64,000 nucleotides of DNA from Entonaema liquescens (Eukaryota; Ascomycota; Sordariomycetes; Xylariales; Xylariaceae). Of the stretch, positions 1 through 11,696 are shown one piece after another. The DNA lies in the NCBI GenBank assembly GCA_902805475.1, contig CADCSX010000006.1, positions 1,612,001 to 1,676,000 of the forward strand, written 5' to 3'. The translations under genes were made by a program, and so were the position numbers. Position 1 is the first letter of the stretch; each line of letters begins with the position of its first letter. The notes beneath the pieces were generated by a model. That model saw nothing but the letters and a program-made list of their open reading frames with translations. It was not told the DNA's origin and did no database searches.

Positions 1-1033
1 TAAAATAGAAGTGATTTGATAATAGATGCTTGTATTGATTATATATATATAATATAATATTTAAATGTGTAATTGTACATGTTCTTATAGTCGACCCGAT
101 TTAGGCATCAAAAGCTTGCAGGTGTCGATCTACTCGGGCCAGCGTGACGCTAAATTAGCTGTACAATACATAGGTGTACTGCATAGTACGTCAGGCATGC
201 TCTGTGCCTGCCACCTTGGTACATATATATACAAATCGTGGGGCTTTCGAGAATGCCTCATTCAAGGTTATGTATTGACATAGCTACGTACCTCAAAAGT
301 ACCCTACTCCGAAAGACGCACGGACATAGACCCACTCTATACAAAGTACATAATATTTCCCAGTTCTCATATCTTCAGGGCAGTAATAAACTTCTGGTGG
401 CCTTCCCCAAGGAAATAATTTGGTATTTGGACAAATGTTTCGACGTTGGCTTACAACTTTACATGTAACATCTTCCGATCATACTTAAACTCTGATCATA
501 CAGCACTAAATACACATCCTCCTTCAGCCACCAGAAAGCCACTACGACATTACTTTTTAATTCGTGAAAACATCTGAATTTTTTTTTTATGCGTCCTTGA
601 GATACCACCGCCACTTTCCCCTACACGTCGCTATTCTCCATTTGTGGTAGCTCATACCCTCGTCATCGGATTGATTGCCTTGCCAATTGACGCGCCTGGT
701 CCTCCAATTCCAATCAGCATCACAAATTAGATCAATTCTTGATGAACGACATAGTTCCCTAAAAGGGACCAGAATACCTCGAAACCGACCGGTGTCGCCA
801 ACCAAGAAAAAAAAAAAAAAACCTCGTCACGCCTTCACCTACTCTTCCACCCCGCACACGACATACATCCCCCAAGAGGGCTCTTCGAAGAGAGCCTTGC
901 TTAGCCAACACACGACAATCTATTCTATTATCCCTCCTACAACTGTATACCTTTTGACCGTGGACGATTCTCATCACTTCTTACCGCATATACATACAAT
1001 TCAAATCCAATTACTCACTTAGTCTCAAATGAT
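1..1033. other. Intergenic / upstream region of 4E-T-like gene
   Basis: No convincing gene is seen. The first 600 bases are AT-rich with scattered short open frames lacking family resemblance. An oligo-A run of 15 lies at 807-821, followed by a pyrimidine-rich stretch (about 822-1010) typical of fungal promoters and 5' leaders. It probably serves the gene starting at 1034. Confidence 0.5.
807..821. repeat. Poly-A homopolymer run (15 nt)
   Basis: Uninterrupted A15 in the presumed promoter of the 4E-T-like gene. It may be a nucleosome-excluding poly(dA:dT) tract; that role is inference. Confidence 0.8.
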
Positions 1034-3440
1034 ATGGCACTACGGTATACAGTAGACGCGCTCATATTCCTGCGCGAGTCGCCTTTGTGCGTCAAGCCAG
1101 GCGCGCTTCCTCCTGCGGAAGAATGGATGGGGTATGTTTACTACTAAAGAATCAAATTGACCTTCGTCGTCATGCTAATAGGTTATACAGCCCACCGCCC
1201 GAAACCTTCCGCAACAACCAAGGAAATAAACCTGGGACTGAGAGAAGAAGCAATGACAGCTCCCTATTAGACCCGTCTAGTAGACGAGTAGGCATTGACA
1301 GACACACGTCACGAAATGCAGGAGGTATGTTCGATATAATTCTCTTTATCTATCTAACTTCCTCTAACTTACTGTTCTAGCTTCTGAGGATATTATCCTT
1401 GGACCCCCTCGAACGACCTTCTCGTCAGCTACCATTACTAGGTCGAACAAACCATTCGATAACGATAAGACCTTGAAGGATACCGATACTCGAGATCGCT
1501 TCACCTTCCGCCCACGAAATGGTGATGCCGATAATTCTGAGCGCTTCCGCGACCGCGATCGTGATACTCGGAATGGATTCCGCCGGCGCGGTGATGCAGA
1601 CCAAGACAGTGAGGGGTGGAGCACTGTCAAGCCCCGTAAGAGTTTTGGGCATGAGGGTGCTGAACGATTCCATGGTCGTATGGGTGATCGCCCTGAGCGC
1701 TTTGGACCAGATCGTCGACCGCGTGATCAAGACGACCACGACAATGGAGATCGACCCCGTCGCAACTTCGGCGAGTTTGCGAAGGACAAAGAAGGTGAAG
1801 ACAGTGATAAACCCCGTAGAAACGGATTGAACCGGAACAGAACCGAGCAGCCTTGGCTAAGGGACAGTGATGCACCTGCGCCTCGGGAACGTTTTGATCG
1901 ATCCAAGAGCTGGAGAGACAGAGCTGCAAATGATAATCAAGGTGATGGTCAGCAAGATAGGCCGAGGGAGCGGACATTCGAGCGAAGATGGGACCGAGAC
2001 CGGGATCAGCGTCAGGAACGAGAACCGGAATGGCTTGATGAGCCCGTCGAGGAGCAGTCCCAAGCGCATACTCAAGAGGATTTCAAGAAGTTCATGGAAA
2101 GCATGAAGGCAGGGAAGAACCCGGCGAAAGCCGAACCAGCCCCTATGTTAACTGCTGAAACGCCAGCACTGAGTGAGAAGATTGAGGTTGAGAAGACAAA
2201 GGTCAAGTCGGCGCCTGCTATAGAGACTGGACCAGACAAATTTTTCGCAGCATTTGCACATAGTTCAACCATTGAAACGCCCGTTATTACTGGCGAAGTT
2301 GCCAAGGAGAATACCGTTCCTGCCATCAAACCAAAGACGGGCTCCCGTTTCCAGAAGCTCTTTTCGTCCCAAGAGGAATCCCGACGCCAGGTTGATCCCC
2401 CAACTCCTGCTGCTAGTGCTCCACCGGCTGGGGAGGTGAATCCCCTATTTGCTCTAGGTGGTGCGCAACCGCAAAATGACACAGCTGAGAAGGTTGCCTT
2501 CCAAGCATTGCTGCAGAAGCTGCAGAAACAAACCCTTCAGGCCACTACACCGCCTTCCGGTGGGTTTTCAGAACCTCCTGGCCATATACTTACTTCTCCC
2601 GGTCCTTATCAGCCTTATGTGCAAGAGCGTCGCGAGGAACCGCTCCCTCGTGGACCTCCTCAAGGCCAAGATATTCATACACCTAGGCCACAAGTACACC
2701 CACAATTTACTGCCGGTATGCGCTCAGAACAGCAGGTCTTGCATGACCTTATTGGCCAACGGCAGAGCGCAGGGCGTTCTGACCAACCACCAAGCAGAAA
2801 TAGCAACAGTAATGCCGAGTTCCTCATGACTCTGATGCAGGGTGCTCGAGTAGCACCCGAACCTCAGCGAAATGAGCAGCTTACTGTGAGAATGCCACAG
2901 CCCTCTCGACCGGCGCAGATTCTTCCTACGCCGGATAGGGATATTGATTATCAGCATGACCGTATCACTGTGCCACATCAGGTTGGTCGTTCGACCAATT
3001 TGCCCAGCTTTTTTGATGAAGTTTCAATTCATCATAGAGAACCCGAAAGTCGCTCACAACAACCTACCCAGATTCTCCAGCGCCATGTTCCTCCGGGCTT
3101 GGATCAGATCCATCCAACTGCTTGGATGCAGAATAATGCGCAGCAATTGCCCCCCCCAGGTCGACCTATGATTCCTCCTCCTGGACTGGCTGGAAACCCA
3201 CGCAACGGTCCCATCCCGGGAGCATTCCCCCCAGGAAACTTCCCCATGGGCGCATTTCCTCCCGAGGCGATAGTTGGCCCCCCACGCAACATGGCACCGC
3301 CTCCGGGCTTCTTTGGTGGCCCGCCACCACCAGGATTCATACCTCCAGGAATCCCTGGTTTTCAAGGGCCGGATAATGTAGCATTCGGTTTCGATCATCG
3401 TGGCATGCCTCCTCCTCCCGGTACTTTTCGTCGGAACTAG
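1034..3440 (+). CDS. 4E-T-like eIF4E-binding translational repressor (fungal), 763 aa
   Basis: Three exons: 1034-1131, 1191-1324 and 1381-3440. Both introns have GTATGT donors and the phases match (2, then 1). The N-terminus contains YTVDALIFLRESP, an exact YxxxxL-hydrophobic eIF4E-binding motif at residues 5-11, followed about 100 residues later by LGPPRTTF and then by WSTVKPRKSFG. This order resembles animal 4E-T (EIF4ENIF1). In that family the protein binds cap-bound eIF4E, blocks initiation and links mRNAs to decay factors in P-bodies. The middle is Arg/Asp-rich and disordered. The C-terminal 120 residues are Pro/Gly-rich with repeated PPG and PPPG. No folded catalytic domain is visible. 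The start is the first ATG that places the motif in frame. The family assignment rests on motif order, not overall alignment. Confidence 0.8.
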
Positions 3441-4896
3441 TAGTCTCCTATAACTGGCTATCATGTGTGAGCATTGCGCCACACTCAGTTCGCATGTAGA
3501 CTTAGGACGACTATTGTGGCATAGTCCCAATACTTTCCTGTAGTAACTGGATTAAGCGGAGGCAGCGGGATGCTTGTGTGTACTGGTAGGAATAAGGCAT
3601 GAAGTTGAGGGACGAAAGGGCAAGAGTCGAGGCGATTCCTTTTTTCTCTTTGGAAGTAAAAGGGACTTTAGCGCTGTACTATTGTAATAAACCCTCCTTT
3701 CTCGCCCCCAATGACAACAAATCAAAGCAAATTAGCTCAGAACCAAATATGGGTTTTGTACTGCCGACAATTCCATCCTCAGGGCTCCGTCTCCGCACCG
3801 AAGGAAATACAACTAGCTTCTGAGCAATAGTTTCTACAGTGTCCCGATAGTAATGCAGCAGTGAGCATGGATATAAAACTCTGTAGTTGAACAGATGATT
3901 CTGGAGTTTTCACCTCCGTCTTTTTATACTGATTACCCTCGTATTTACGTGACATGACCCGTATACTATATACATAACGCCTTCGGGCCCGAATCAGGAC
4001 TTCCGGACAATTTCTGATCTGGAGGAAACGGAGTTCGGGTGAAGGGAAAAGAGAGGCTGGACAAGGGAAATCGAGAAAAGAGAAAGCGTTACTTAATCCT
4101 GCTATTTGCTTACCTACAGCATCAGGTGTACCTAGACCTGATATATACGTGATTTGTAGGGTATCTAACATAACGTAAGCAAATATAAATTGCGCATGTC
4201 TTGATAACGTATTAGAATAGGTAAAGAACGCGTATTCGGGGCCCCGGGGGTAGGAATGCCGACAAACGAATACCTGGGTATCTAGAGAGGAAGTTGGGTT
4301 ATTACGCGTACGAGGGTTGGTATAAGTAGGACCACCAGACCACTATCAAGAGAGTAAAGAGTAACTAAGTAAATACCTATTAGAGGCCTCCCATCGTATT
4401 TGCCTCCCCTTTTCTCAATTTCATTACACATAAAGTCATTCGTCAAAGACTCAAGCACCAAGATGTGTACACAGCTGAGTTCTTGAATAGTAGGTAAAAT
4501 AAATGTCTATGATTTGGATTATATTCGCGCGGCCATGTACACAAAAGCTGCATCGTATAACAGGTAAACCAACCCAATCTCCCCCCTTCCCTGACTACCT
4601 CCTTGCTATGCGGAATTCTATGCAGCAACGAAACGAAACGAAACGAAACGTAACGCTCGCTCTCAAGATGTCAACTCCTCAACGCCATGCATCCGTCGCC
4701 AAAGGTATGTGCATGCATGCTTACTATCGATCCATCCTCCTTCTATTTGATCTCTTATCTCCAAATACTCGGCGAACCTACTACCCAAGAACGGACCGAG
4801 TCTTACTTAGTACTAGTGGCATTGGTCTTTGGATGCTTTGCCTTATGTTTGTCCGCATATTGGAATATGTCTTTATGAAGCTATGCTCCTATATTC
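3441..4896. other. Intergenic region between convergent 4E-T-like and sec1 genes
   Basis: This holds the 3' flanks of two convergent genes. Several open frames up to 130 codons exist on both strands, but none shows a recognisable domain or a consistent intron pattern. It carries an AAACG pentamer repeat at 4626-4655. Confidence 0.5.
4626..4655. repeat. AAACG pentanucleotide tandem repeat
   Basis: Four perfect AAACG units (4631-4650) are flanked by CAACG and TAACG, making six units in all. It is a simple microsatellite downstream of the sec1 stop codon. Confidence 0.85.
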
Positions 4897-7366
4897 TCAG
4901 CTTTTCTTCATTCCGAAGATGTTACGCTTCTTCTTTTCCTTTTCTAATTTGTGCGGCTTGCCTCCGTTCGACGACGACGAAGGTCTCATATCACTCCCAT
5001 TTGATGGTTTAGGAGCATGAAGTGACATATTGCCCATGGCTTGCGTAGGTGGAGTATGTACAGGTGGAGGATGAGGCTCGCCACCTATTCTTGGTCCGCC
5101 TGGTAGCCCACCAGGCCGAGGTGGTGCCCGTCCTGGGGGTAGACGTTGGCCACCCGGCGGCGCCGGTGGAGTGGTCATCGGTGGCGGAGCCGGTCGTTCA
5201 AATAAGTGTGCCGGTGCTCTTTGGGGTGGTCTCTCCATAGGTATATCAAGCCGTCTTTTGTCTACACCTAGATCGCCCACCTGTTTCACAAACAGCTGTG
5301 GTGTGAGCATATGACTGGTTGCTAGGAAAACGTCGCGGTTTAGAGCTGTGCTGACTTCGTAGCATGAGCGCGACTCGGAGAACGTTGCACCACCGGCCAT
5401 AAAGACAATAATTCGTTGCCTATTATCTACAACACGTCTACCAGCACCAGCCCAACTAGGTTTCGCTGCTCGCAGAGAGCCTTGGCCGATGAGCGCGTCC
5501 TCGTTGGGATCAAGTGGTGGTTTGACATAAGGAAATGCTGTCTGATCCAAAGCCCCTCTACATAGGTGCTCTAGCATGGTTTTCACAGCAGGATTAAACC
5601 GTGACATATAACTATCCTCAGGAATCGGTACCTTTGTGTCAATGGGAAATAGGGGCTTTAAGTCCTTACGGATATCCTTCAGGCCATGTGTCGTACGGCC
5701 ACCAAGTAATTCCAAATTTGATATGATCTCGGCGTCCTGGGGCGGTAAAGACGCATGCGCTAATAGCCTCTGGATATCTTCGGGGATAACTCCATCTCTG
5801 TAAAGGAGGTACATCATTATAAGGCGCAGACGATCCGACTGAGTAACAGCATCGTCGTCTAAGAGGCGGACAATCGCATCAAGAACGTTTTTCGGCTTTC
5901 GATTGTCTTCGTCAAGGCCTGTAGCCATATCCTGTTCTGTAGGGGACATTTCAGATAGCTTATGGTGTTGAAATATGTTCATACACTCTTGCGCCATGGT
6001 GAGATGGAGGGAATATGCTTCTTTCATCTCCTGAAATTGCGGCAACCCTGCCATCATATCCTTAATCGCATTCAGACTGGTCGTATTGCTATTGGAGTCG
6101 GTGAAGTGCGGATTTTGATCAAGGAACTTCTGGAAATCGCTCATCAACTTATCGATCGTATCCTTCATATGCCTATGCCGGTTTTCGACCCATACTTTGT
6201 CCTTTTCGGTGAGTTCCATATCTTTCTCTTCCGCATCTGGGGACCCTTCATTAACAACCATATGGAACGTTGTCTTATCCCCGTCCTTGATTGGCAGTAA
6301 ATCGTGTGCCATTGCTTGATACGTAAATTCGTGGACCAAGGGAGCCATTAAATCCATCGATCTATCAGTCACTATGAGGACTCCCTGAGGACGGGAGCTT
6401 GGTGGCGGAAAGTTTGGATTCCATTGTGCGTATTCGTCGAGCTCCTCCGATATAAAACGAGCAAGATGCGACGATAATACACTAGCCTCATGTATTGGAT
6501 TCTGCGGTCGGTAGTAGCGGACCTTGGGATATTCGCCGAGAGTTACGCATAAACCAGTAATCTATTATCATCCAAGTCAGACAATGAGTATAAATCAGCG
6601 TAATTTCGCAAACCTTCTGAGCCAAATCTTGCATGTGCTTCCTTATAAGTCCATTGCAAGCGGGATGGTATAGAATTGGAAAGCTCCAAGGATCTCGAAA
6701 CGTAACAACGTGCGATTCGCGAGGATAATAGTCGATCGAGAGAGTCTCGAAGCCCGCAATCTGCTGCTTTGCTAAGGGAGAACCGTCTATCCGCCTCCTC
6801 AGCTGAGGATCGAGCACCGTAGTCCACACTAAAAAACATCTTCGATACCTCCGTCGGTCAATATCGGCCAAGAGGCAATCGACGATGTGCGGTTGCGGTG
6901 TTAATATGTATATGGCGTCCATACTCTGGTTCATATCTCTCCGGTCCTCAATCCGTTCGATATCTACAGCACTCCCTTCAGCCAATGCGCTACAGACGGG
7001 ACGTGGTTGGGTAACATACTCGCAATATTATGATTAAGGATATCATCTTCCTTGACGACATTGTCAATTATTTTCTTGGAATCGCTGTCGATGACGAGAA
7101 TTTTCCACTACTCGCAGTATCCTGTTAGTCTATTGACTTTCGCAATGGAAAAGGGGGTAGTATAGGGGCTATTAGCTTACATCGCCAGCGGTAATGTTTT
7201 TGACAGTACTTATGAGAACTGTACACGAGAGAATAGAGAATCCATAACGTTAGCGATGCTATAAACAGGCTTTTTGCTGACGAGAAAAAAAGTCGAGTTT
7301 CCAGCCTCGTGAAGGTACAGGGGTCTTCTTACCGTCGCGTTGCTCTTCAATTATAGATACCCCCAT
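4897..7366 (-). CDS. sec1: SEC1/Munc18 family protein (exocytic SNARE regulator), 724 aa
   Basis: Five exons on the minus strand: 7366-7333, 7218-7181, 7107-7020, 6963-6614 and 6561-4897. All junctions are phase-consistent. The reading gives the typical start MGVSIIEEQRD, then NITAGDWKILVIDSDS, NIANIERIEDRRDM and DAIYILTPQPHIVDCLLAD, all hallmarks of Sec1/Munc18. The central and C-terminal SM regions (TTFHMVVNEGSPDAEEKDM and LGGRTTHGLKDIRKDL) are present. SM proteins clasp the syntaxin SNARE and promote SNARE-complex assembly; Sec1 acts at the plasma membrane with the exocyst. The last ~110 residues form a proline-rich tail rich in PPPP-like runs, ending in the basic stretch KKKRNIFGMKKS, longer than in yeast. 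Very short exons 1-2 (34 and 38 nt) are easy to miss in automated models. Confidence 0.95.
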
Positions 7367-8271
7367 TTTGTCTCGTAGCCCGAAGGCGCTACAGAGATAT
7401 TATGGCGACACGATGTTTCTATGAGATCTTGGAGGTGAAAAAACGGTGTGTTTTGTAGTTGGTGAGCTCGAATTGTGATTATAGGTAAGCTTCTAACAAA
7501 GTAACTATTAACCAACGAGGTCGCTGTTGACAATCGTCTCTACGTATTTTCGTACGAGTAACAAGTTCGGATGGGCGCGTATGGTGACAGAAGATCGACG
7601 TAAGAAGCTTTCAGCTGTATCACCGGAGTATATGCAAGTTGCTGGTATCGATGAACGCATTACACCTGGCAACGTGGTAAGAAGATTGAGTTTCAGAGAG
7701 ACGGGACCGCGAGAATGTAACAATGTGGTAATGTGGTTCTTGGCCCTTGGCGGGGTTCGGTTTCAGGGCGCCAATCCGCTAATGCGACCGAGTTAGACAT
7801 TGAAAAGCCCCACTCTACCAGTAGCGGACAACATTGTTGGTACCTGTGTATACCTTCAATACATTGGATAATTGGATGTACATAATGCCTATCATGCGGG
7901 CTTATGGTGTACTTTGGGACAAGGTTCTCTAGAGCAAATAACTAACTTTACTTATCTAAGCAGGTTAGAGTTGCGGGACGTCATACATAGCCTATAGGTA
8001 GGTAGTGTCGCACATTTAGCGGCCGTCAAGGTCCTATTAGTTGATGGAGATGTTCGGGCTACTAGTTAGTTACGGTTGGTATAGCCTAGTCACTTAATTC
8101 GTATTCTCTTTATATTGTTGTTAGGTAGTAAAAGTAAGAGCAATCAGACATAATCTATTGATAGTCTAGAAAAAGGGTATCTTAAATGATTAGATGGTCT
8201 CAGACCGTAACTTATAATACAACATGTACGTCATGATATAATGCTTGAATAAAAAAAACGTGCGGTGTGTT
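7367..8271. other. Intergenic region, sec1 upstream flank
   Basis: Upstream of sec1 and downstream of the G-patch gene. An 89-codon plus-strand frame at 7527-7796 has no recognisable domain. The rest is AT-rich and I see nothing else in it. Confidence 0.45.
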
Positions 8272-8967
8272 TTATCCGGACCCTAGGTATTTCTCCACAT
8301 CCGAATTGCCGTAGAGTTGTCGCCGGAGTTTCTCATGGCGCTTTTTATCCTCTAAGGCCATCTTCCGTATCTTTTTGGCGTCATAAGTTTTCGCTTTCTC
8401 CTTTTTGGCTGGTAGATTCTTCGGCACCTCAACTCCTATCCCAAGGGTATCGTTCTTTGGCTTTACCTTGATGGGATATTGCATACCCTGCTGTTCAAAG
8501 CCTAGTCCCTTTCGTGAGTCTGGATCCCAGCCTTGAGACTGAAGAACATTCAAACCCATTCGCGATCGATCCAGCGCCGAGGGTGGATGAGAATGGGCTA
8601 AGCATACCTGATGCGCTATCGAAGCTTCATGTGGCCGAGAGCTCGTTTTCGCTTTCTGATCGGAATCGGAGTTATCCTTCAGGGGTTCCTCTAAAGGTAA
8701 TTGACAGATTTCACAAGCTCGAGGGGTAGTAGTAGCGTCTACCGAGCTTGATTGACTAGCCTCTTTTTCCTTGGGCAATACAATACTCAAGTACAAATCG
8801 GCAACAGATTTGGAAGTTTTCGTAGATGTATTCTCTTCTGTAGTTGTGAGGTTGCCTGAAGAAGCTGGGACGAAAACAACCCGTTTTCGCTTTAGTCCTG
8901 ATCCAAAGGGCCGCTTATCTTGGAGAGGGACGTCGTATTCAGGATCGCTTAACTCATCGGATACCAT
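8272..8967 (-). CDS. G-patch domain protein with CxxC...H zinc-like motif (GPANK1-like)
   Basis: Single exon. I chose the in-frame ATG at 8967 (MVSDELSDPEYDVPL), because the 12 codons upstream look like leader sequence. About 231 aa. A G-patch is present near residues 145-190 (RMGLNVLQSQGWDPD, then KGLGFEQQG and LGIGVEVP). Just before it, CEICQLPL and a HEASIAHQ/CLAHSH segment suggest a small zinc-binding or C2H2-like module, an arrangement like animal GPANK1. G-patches usually recruit and activate DEAH-box helicases in splicing or ribosome biogenesis; which helicase cannot be told. The C-terminus is Lys/Arg-rich (KKIRKMALEDKKRHEKLRR) and probably helical or nuclear-targeting. The next gene starts divergently at 9414. 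Confidence 0.8.
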   Translation of the reverse strand: MVSDELSDPEYDVPLQDKRPFGSGLKRKRVVFVPASSGNLTTTEENTSTKTSKSVADLYLSIVLPKEKEASQSSSVDATTTPRACEICQLPLEEPLKDNSDSDQKAKTSSRPHEASIAHQVCLAHSHPPSALDRSRMGLNVLQSQGWDPDSRKGLGFEQQGMQYPIKVKPKNDTLGIGVEVPKNLPAKKEKAKTYDAKKIRKMALEDKKRHEKLRRQLYGNSDVEKYLGSG

Positions 8968-9413
8968 TTTGATGAATAGAGAAATGCAACCACCCGGGCC
9001 CAAGTTTGAGTTTCCAGGTCACCGAATCCTTTTGTATATCAATGTGCGTAGAACAAAATAAAGGAATTGTGAAGTCCGGTTTGTAAGCGGATTAATGTTG
9101 GAAGGGCTGAGAAATGATGAGGCGAAATCCAAAAATGCAGGGGTAGTGGACCTAAATATAAAAGTGGACCACAGCTATATAGGCGTGTTCAGCCTTGCAT
9201 TTCCGATCTGTCACCCCCTGTCAGTGCTTTTAGTGGTAAGGATCTAAAAGGACAGAAAAAAAAGTTGTCGTCACAACCCCCTGTACACGCTGCATACACG
9301 CTACCTAATTCACCAACTGCTTAGAAATGGATGCTTCTGTCAGCTAGACTTTTCAACAACCACTTCTTCCCAAGTTTCTTCTCCAAAGTCTAAATCATCT
9401 CTACCCGGTAGTT

Positions 9414-10676
9414 ATGCCAATTCCTTTCCTCTACAACACGTTGGAAAATGGTCCTCCGACTTGGGTGCCCGGGTGGGCGCGCGATCCGTGGATCTTGTTC
9501 CAAATCGGAGCCGTCGCCGGATTCCTCTACCTCATAAAGCGATACTTTAGCGGAACCGCGAGTATAGCAGAACGCAAAATGCACGGTCGTGTAGTCATGA
9601 TAACTGGCGGAACATCAGGAATAGGCGCCGCTGTAACACGGAATTTAGCTGAACGAGGAGCGCAAATCGTACTACTTACACACCTACCGCCGTCGAACCC
9701 TTTCCTCGCGGATTATATCGGAGAGTTACGCCAACAAACAAACAACCAAATGATATATGCAGAACAAGTTGATCTCGCTTCTCTACATAGCATTCGCAAA
9801 TTCGCTACGAAATGGATTGATAATGCACCGCCCCGTCGATTGGATATGTTGATTTTATGTGCTGCCACCGTAACACCACCAGGAGGGAAACGTTTGGAGA
9901 CGGAGGAAGGAATTGAAGAGATGTGGATGGTCAATTATCTTGCCAATTTCCATCTATTGGGAATACTAAGCCCGGCCCTCCGAGCCCAACCTTTCGACCG
10001 GGACGTGCGAATAATCATTCCGACCTGTTCCTCTTACATTCGGTCCCCTTCGCTCAACAATGCCCTCGTGAAGAAGGAATGGACTCCTGGAAAAGCTTAT
10101 GCTCGGAGCAAGTTGGCATTACTGGTATTTGGACAGGCGTATCAAAAACATCTCGATGTGTATAAGCGGCCAGATCAACTTCCAATGAACTCCCGAGTTA
10201 TATTTGTTGACCCCGGCTTTACACGAACTCCTGGAATGCGGCGTTGGCTCACGCGGGGCTCACTCTGGGGGCTTGCTGTCTATTTGGTCTCCTATCTGGT
10301 GCCATGGTTCGTATTAAAAAGCCCAGAGATGGGTGCTCAGTCTATTCTTCACGCTGTAATGGATCCAAGGTTAGGAATGGGGCCAGGTGGCAAACTTATT
10401 AAAGAATGCTCTGAGGTTGATTTTGCAAGAATGGAAGTAAAGGATGAAGAGGTAGCGAAGAAACTATGGGAAGCTAGTGACAAGCTTATTGAGAAAACTG
10501 AGAAGGAACAGGCAGCGTTAAGAGTCTTGGAAAAGAAGAAGCAGGAGATAAAGGAGCAGGAGAAAAAGGAAGCAGAAAAGGCCGAGGAAATCGACTCCTT
10601 GATAAATACGATCAAGAAGGGGAAAGAGACCGAAAAGAAGACTTCGCGACGGAAGGGTAAGAAGACTTCATCATGA
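9414..10676 (+). CDS. Membrane-anchored short-chain dehydrogenase/reductase (ENV9/retinol dehydrogenase-like), 420 aa
   Basis: Single exon. An N-terminal hydrophobic segment (about residues 26-45, DPWILFQIGAVAGFLYLIKR) should anchor it to ER or lipid-droplet membrane. A classical Rossmann core follows: TGGTSGIG cofactor motif at about residue 64, a Ser-containing IIIPTCSS strand, and catalytic YARSK (YxxxK). After the dehydrogenase fold, the last ~90 residues form a highly charged Lys/Glu coiled coil ending KKTSRRKGKKTSS. The core resembles yeast ENV9, a lipid-droplet oxidoreductase, and vertebrate retinol dehydrogenases, though the coiled-coil tail is an addition. The substrate cannot be inferred from sequence. 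Confidence 0.88.
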   Translation: MPIPFLYNTLENGPPTWVPGWARDPWILFQIGAVAGFLYLIKRYFSGTASIAERKMHGRVVMITGGTSGIGAAVTRNLAERGAQIVLLTHLPPSNPFLADYIGELRQQTNNQMIYAEQVDLASLHSIRKFATKWIDNAPPRRLDMLILCAATVTPPGGKRLETEEGIEEMWMVNYLANFHLLGILSPALRAQPFDRDVRIIIPTCSSYIRSPSLNNALVKKEWTPGKAYARSKLALLVFGQAYQKHLDVYKRPDQLPMNSRVIFVDPGFTRTPGMRRWLTRGSLWGLAVYLVSYLVPWFVLKSPEMGAQSILHAVMDPRLGMGPGGKLIKECSEVDFARMEVKDEEVAKKLWEASDKLIEKTEKEQAALRVLEKKKQEIKEQEKKEAEKAEEIDSLINTIKKGKETEKKTSRRKGKKTSS

Positions 10677-11130
10677 ATAGACTTTATAGAACTAGTTTAA
10701 TATTGAGGACATAAACGAACCAAGGCATATAGGCATCAAACATTCCACGGCTTAATATGCCTATTTCTCCAACAACTCACATGCAAGCAGCTTCCGGGGT
10801 GCATACAACTGATGCATCTAAAATAGTATTAATCTGCATTGGTCTAGCAGATCTAGCCTAATTCTATAGAAACATCCGCAATTCCCTGGATTCCCTCGGC
10901 TGTCATGGCCCCGAATTTAATCGCTTATTGACTCATCATCGTTGCATACATAAGGTAAGTTGATCCAGAGTTACGAGTATACACGTTAAGCGTTTCAATA
11001 GGTAAAGTAAAATGCATTGGAGTTCCACCATAGGGCAGCATTAGTTAATACTTTGAGAAACATCATTATAGGCCAAATGTCTACTCATTTCTAATTTATT
11101 TTATTTCTTCGATCGGACGGAATATATACA
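10677..11130. other. Intergenic region
   Basis: AT-rich flank between the SDR gene and the small spliced gene at 11131. No open frame or structured element of note was seen. Confidence 0.5.
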
Positions 11131-11696
11131 ATGTTGCGGCACTCGGTTTCCCAAGTCTTCGGCTTAAAGCACCCTGCTTTATCCCCACGTGAGAATGACG
11201 ACATTAAACGACAACCTCGGGTTAGTTTCAATTTCATAGCTACGATTTCGTCCTTATCTTTATTTACTAATTCTTCGTTTAGCCGCTCAACCCGACAACA
11301 AGTCAATTATCGACGCAGATACCACACCGCGAGCCTCGTAATATATCCCCAGATGTCCTATCTATAACTTTACCATCTCAGCCGTCCTACTCTCAAGAGC
11401 ACATTGCAATGCCGATACCAACCCCGGTTCCGGTTCCGGTTCCGGTCCAGGCCGCTCAGCCATTACCGCTTTCCGGTCACATGTCACAAAATTTCACGGC
11501 GTCGATACCTGTTCCTTCAGCTCTGACAACTATGAGAATGGACGCATCTAGTATACACCCTGTCTTCTTCACTGAAAGATTGCGGAGGTCGCCGTTCGTG
11601 CTCGACACGACGAGAGTAATTAGCCCCGTCGCACATGGATACGCCTATCAAGAAACACAGCGGGGAACCGACGGGACTGTTCCTTCTATGCTATGA
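11131..11696 (+). CDS. Small hypothetical protein, two exons, 167 aa
   Basis: I do not recognise the family. The model rests on splicing: exon 1 is 11131-11220 (30 codons), the intron 11221-11282 has donor GTTAGT, a perfect TACTAAT branch site and acceptor TTTAG, and exon 2 is 11283-11696. Removing the intron joins two frames in phase 0 with no stop for 137 more codons. That is unlikely by chance and hides the gene from single-frame ORF scans. The product has a PIPTPVPVPVPV repeat near residue 73, is rich in Pro, Ser and Thr, and shows no signal peptide, membrane segment or domain. It may be a disordered protein or a fast-evolving lineage-specific gene. Expression is untested. Confidence 0.5.

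Noticed and set aside
3779..4171. 130-codon minus-strand frame with cysteines downstream of the 4E-T-like gene
   Set aside because: No domain, no conserved-looking block and located in convergent 3' flanks; likely chance.
7527..7796. 89-codon plus-strand frame upstream of sec1
   Set aside because: No domain or splice partners; overlaps the expected sec1 promoter.
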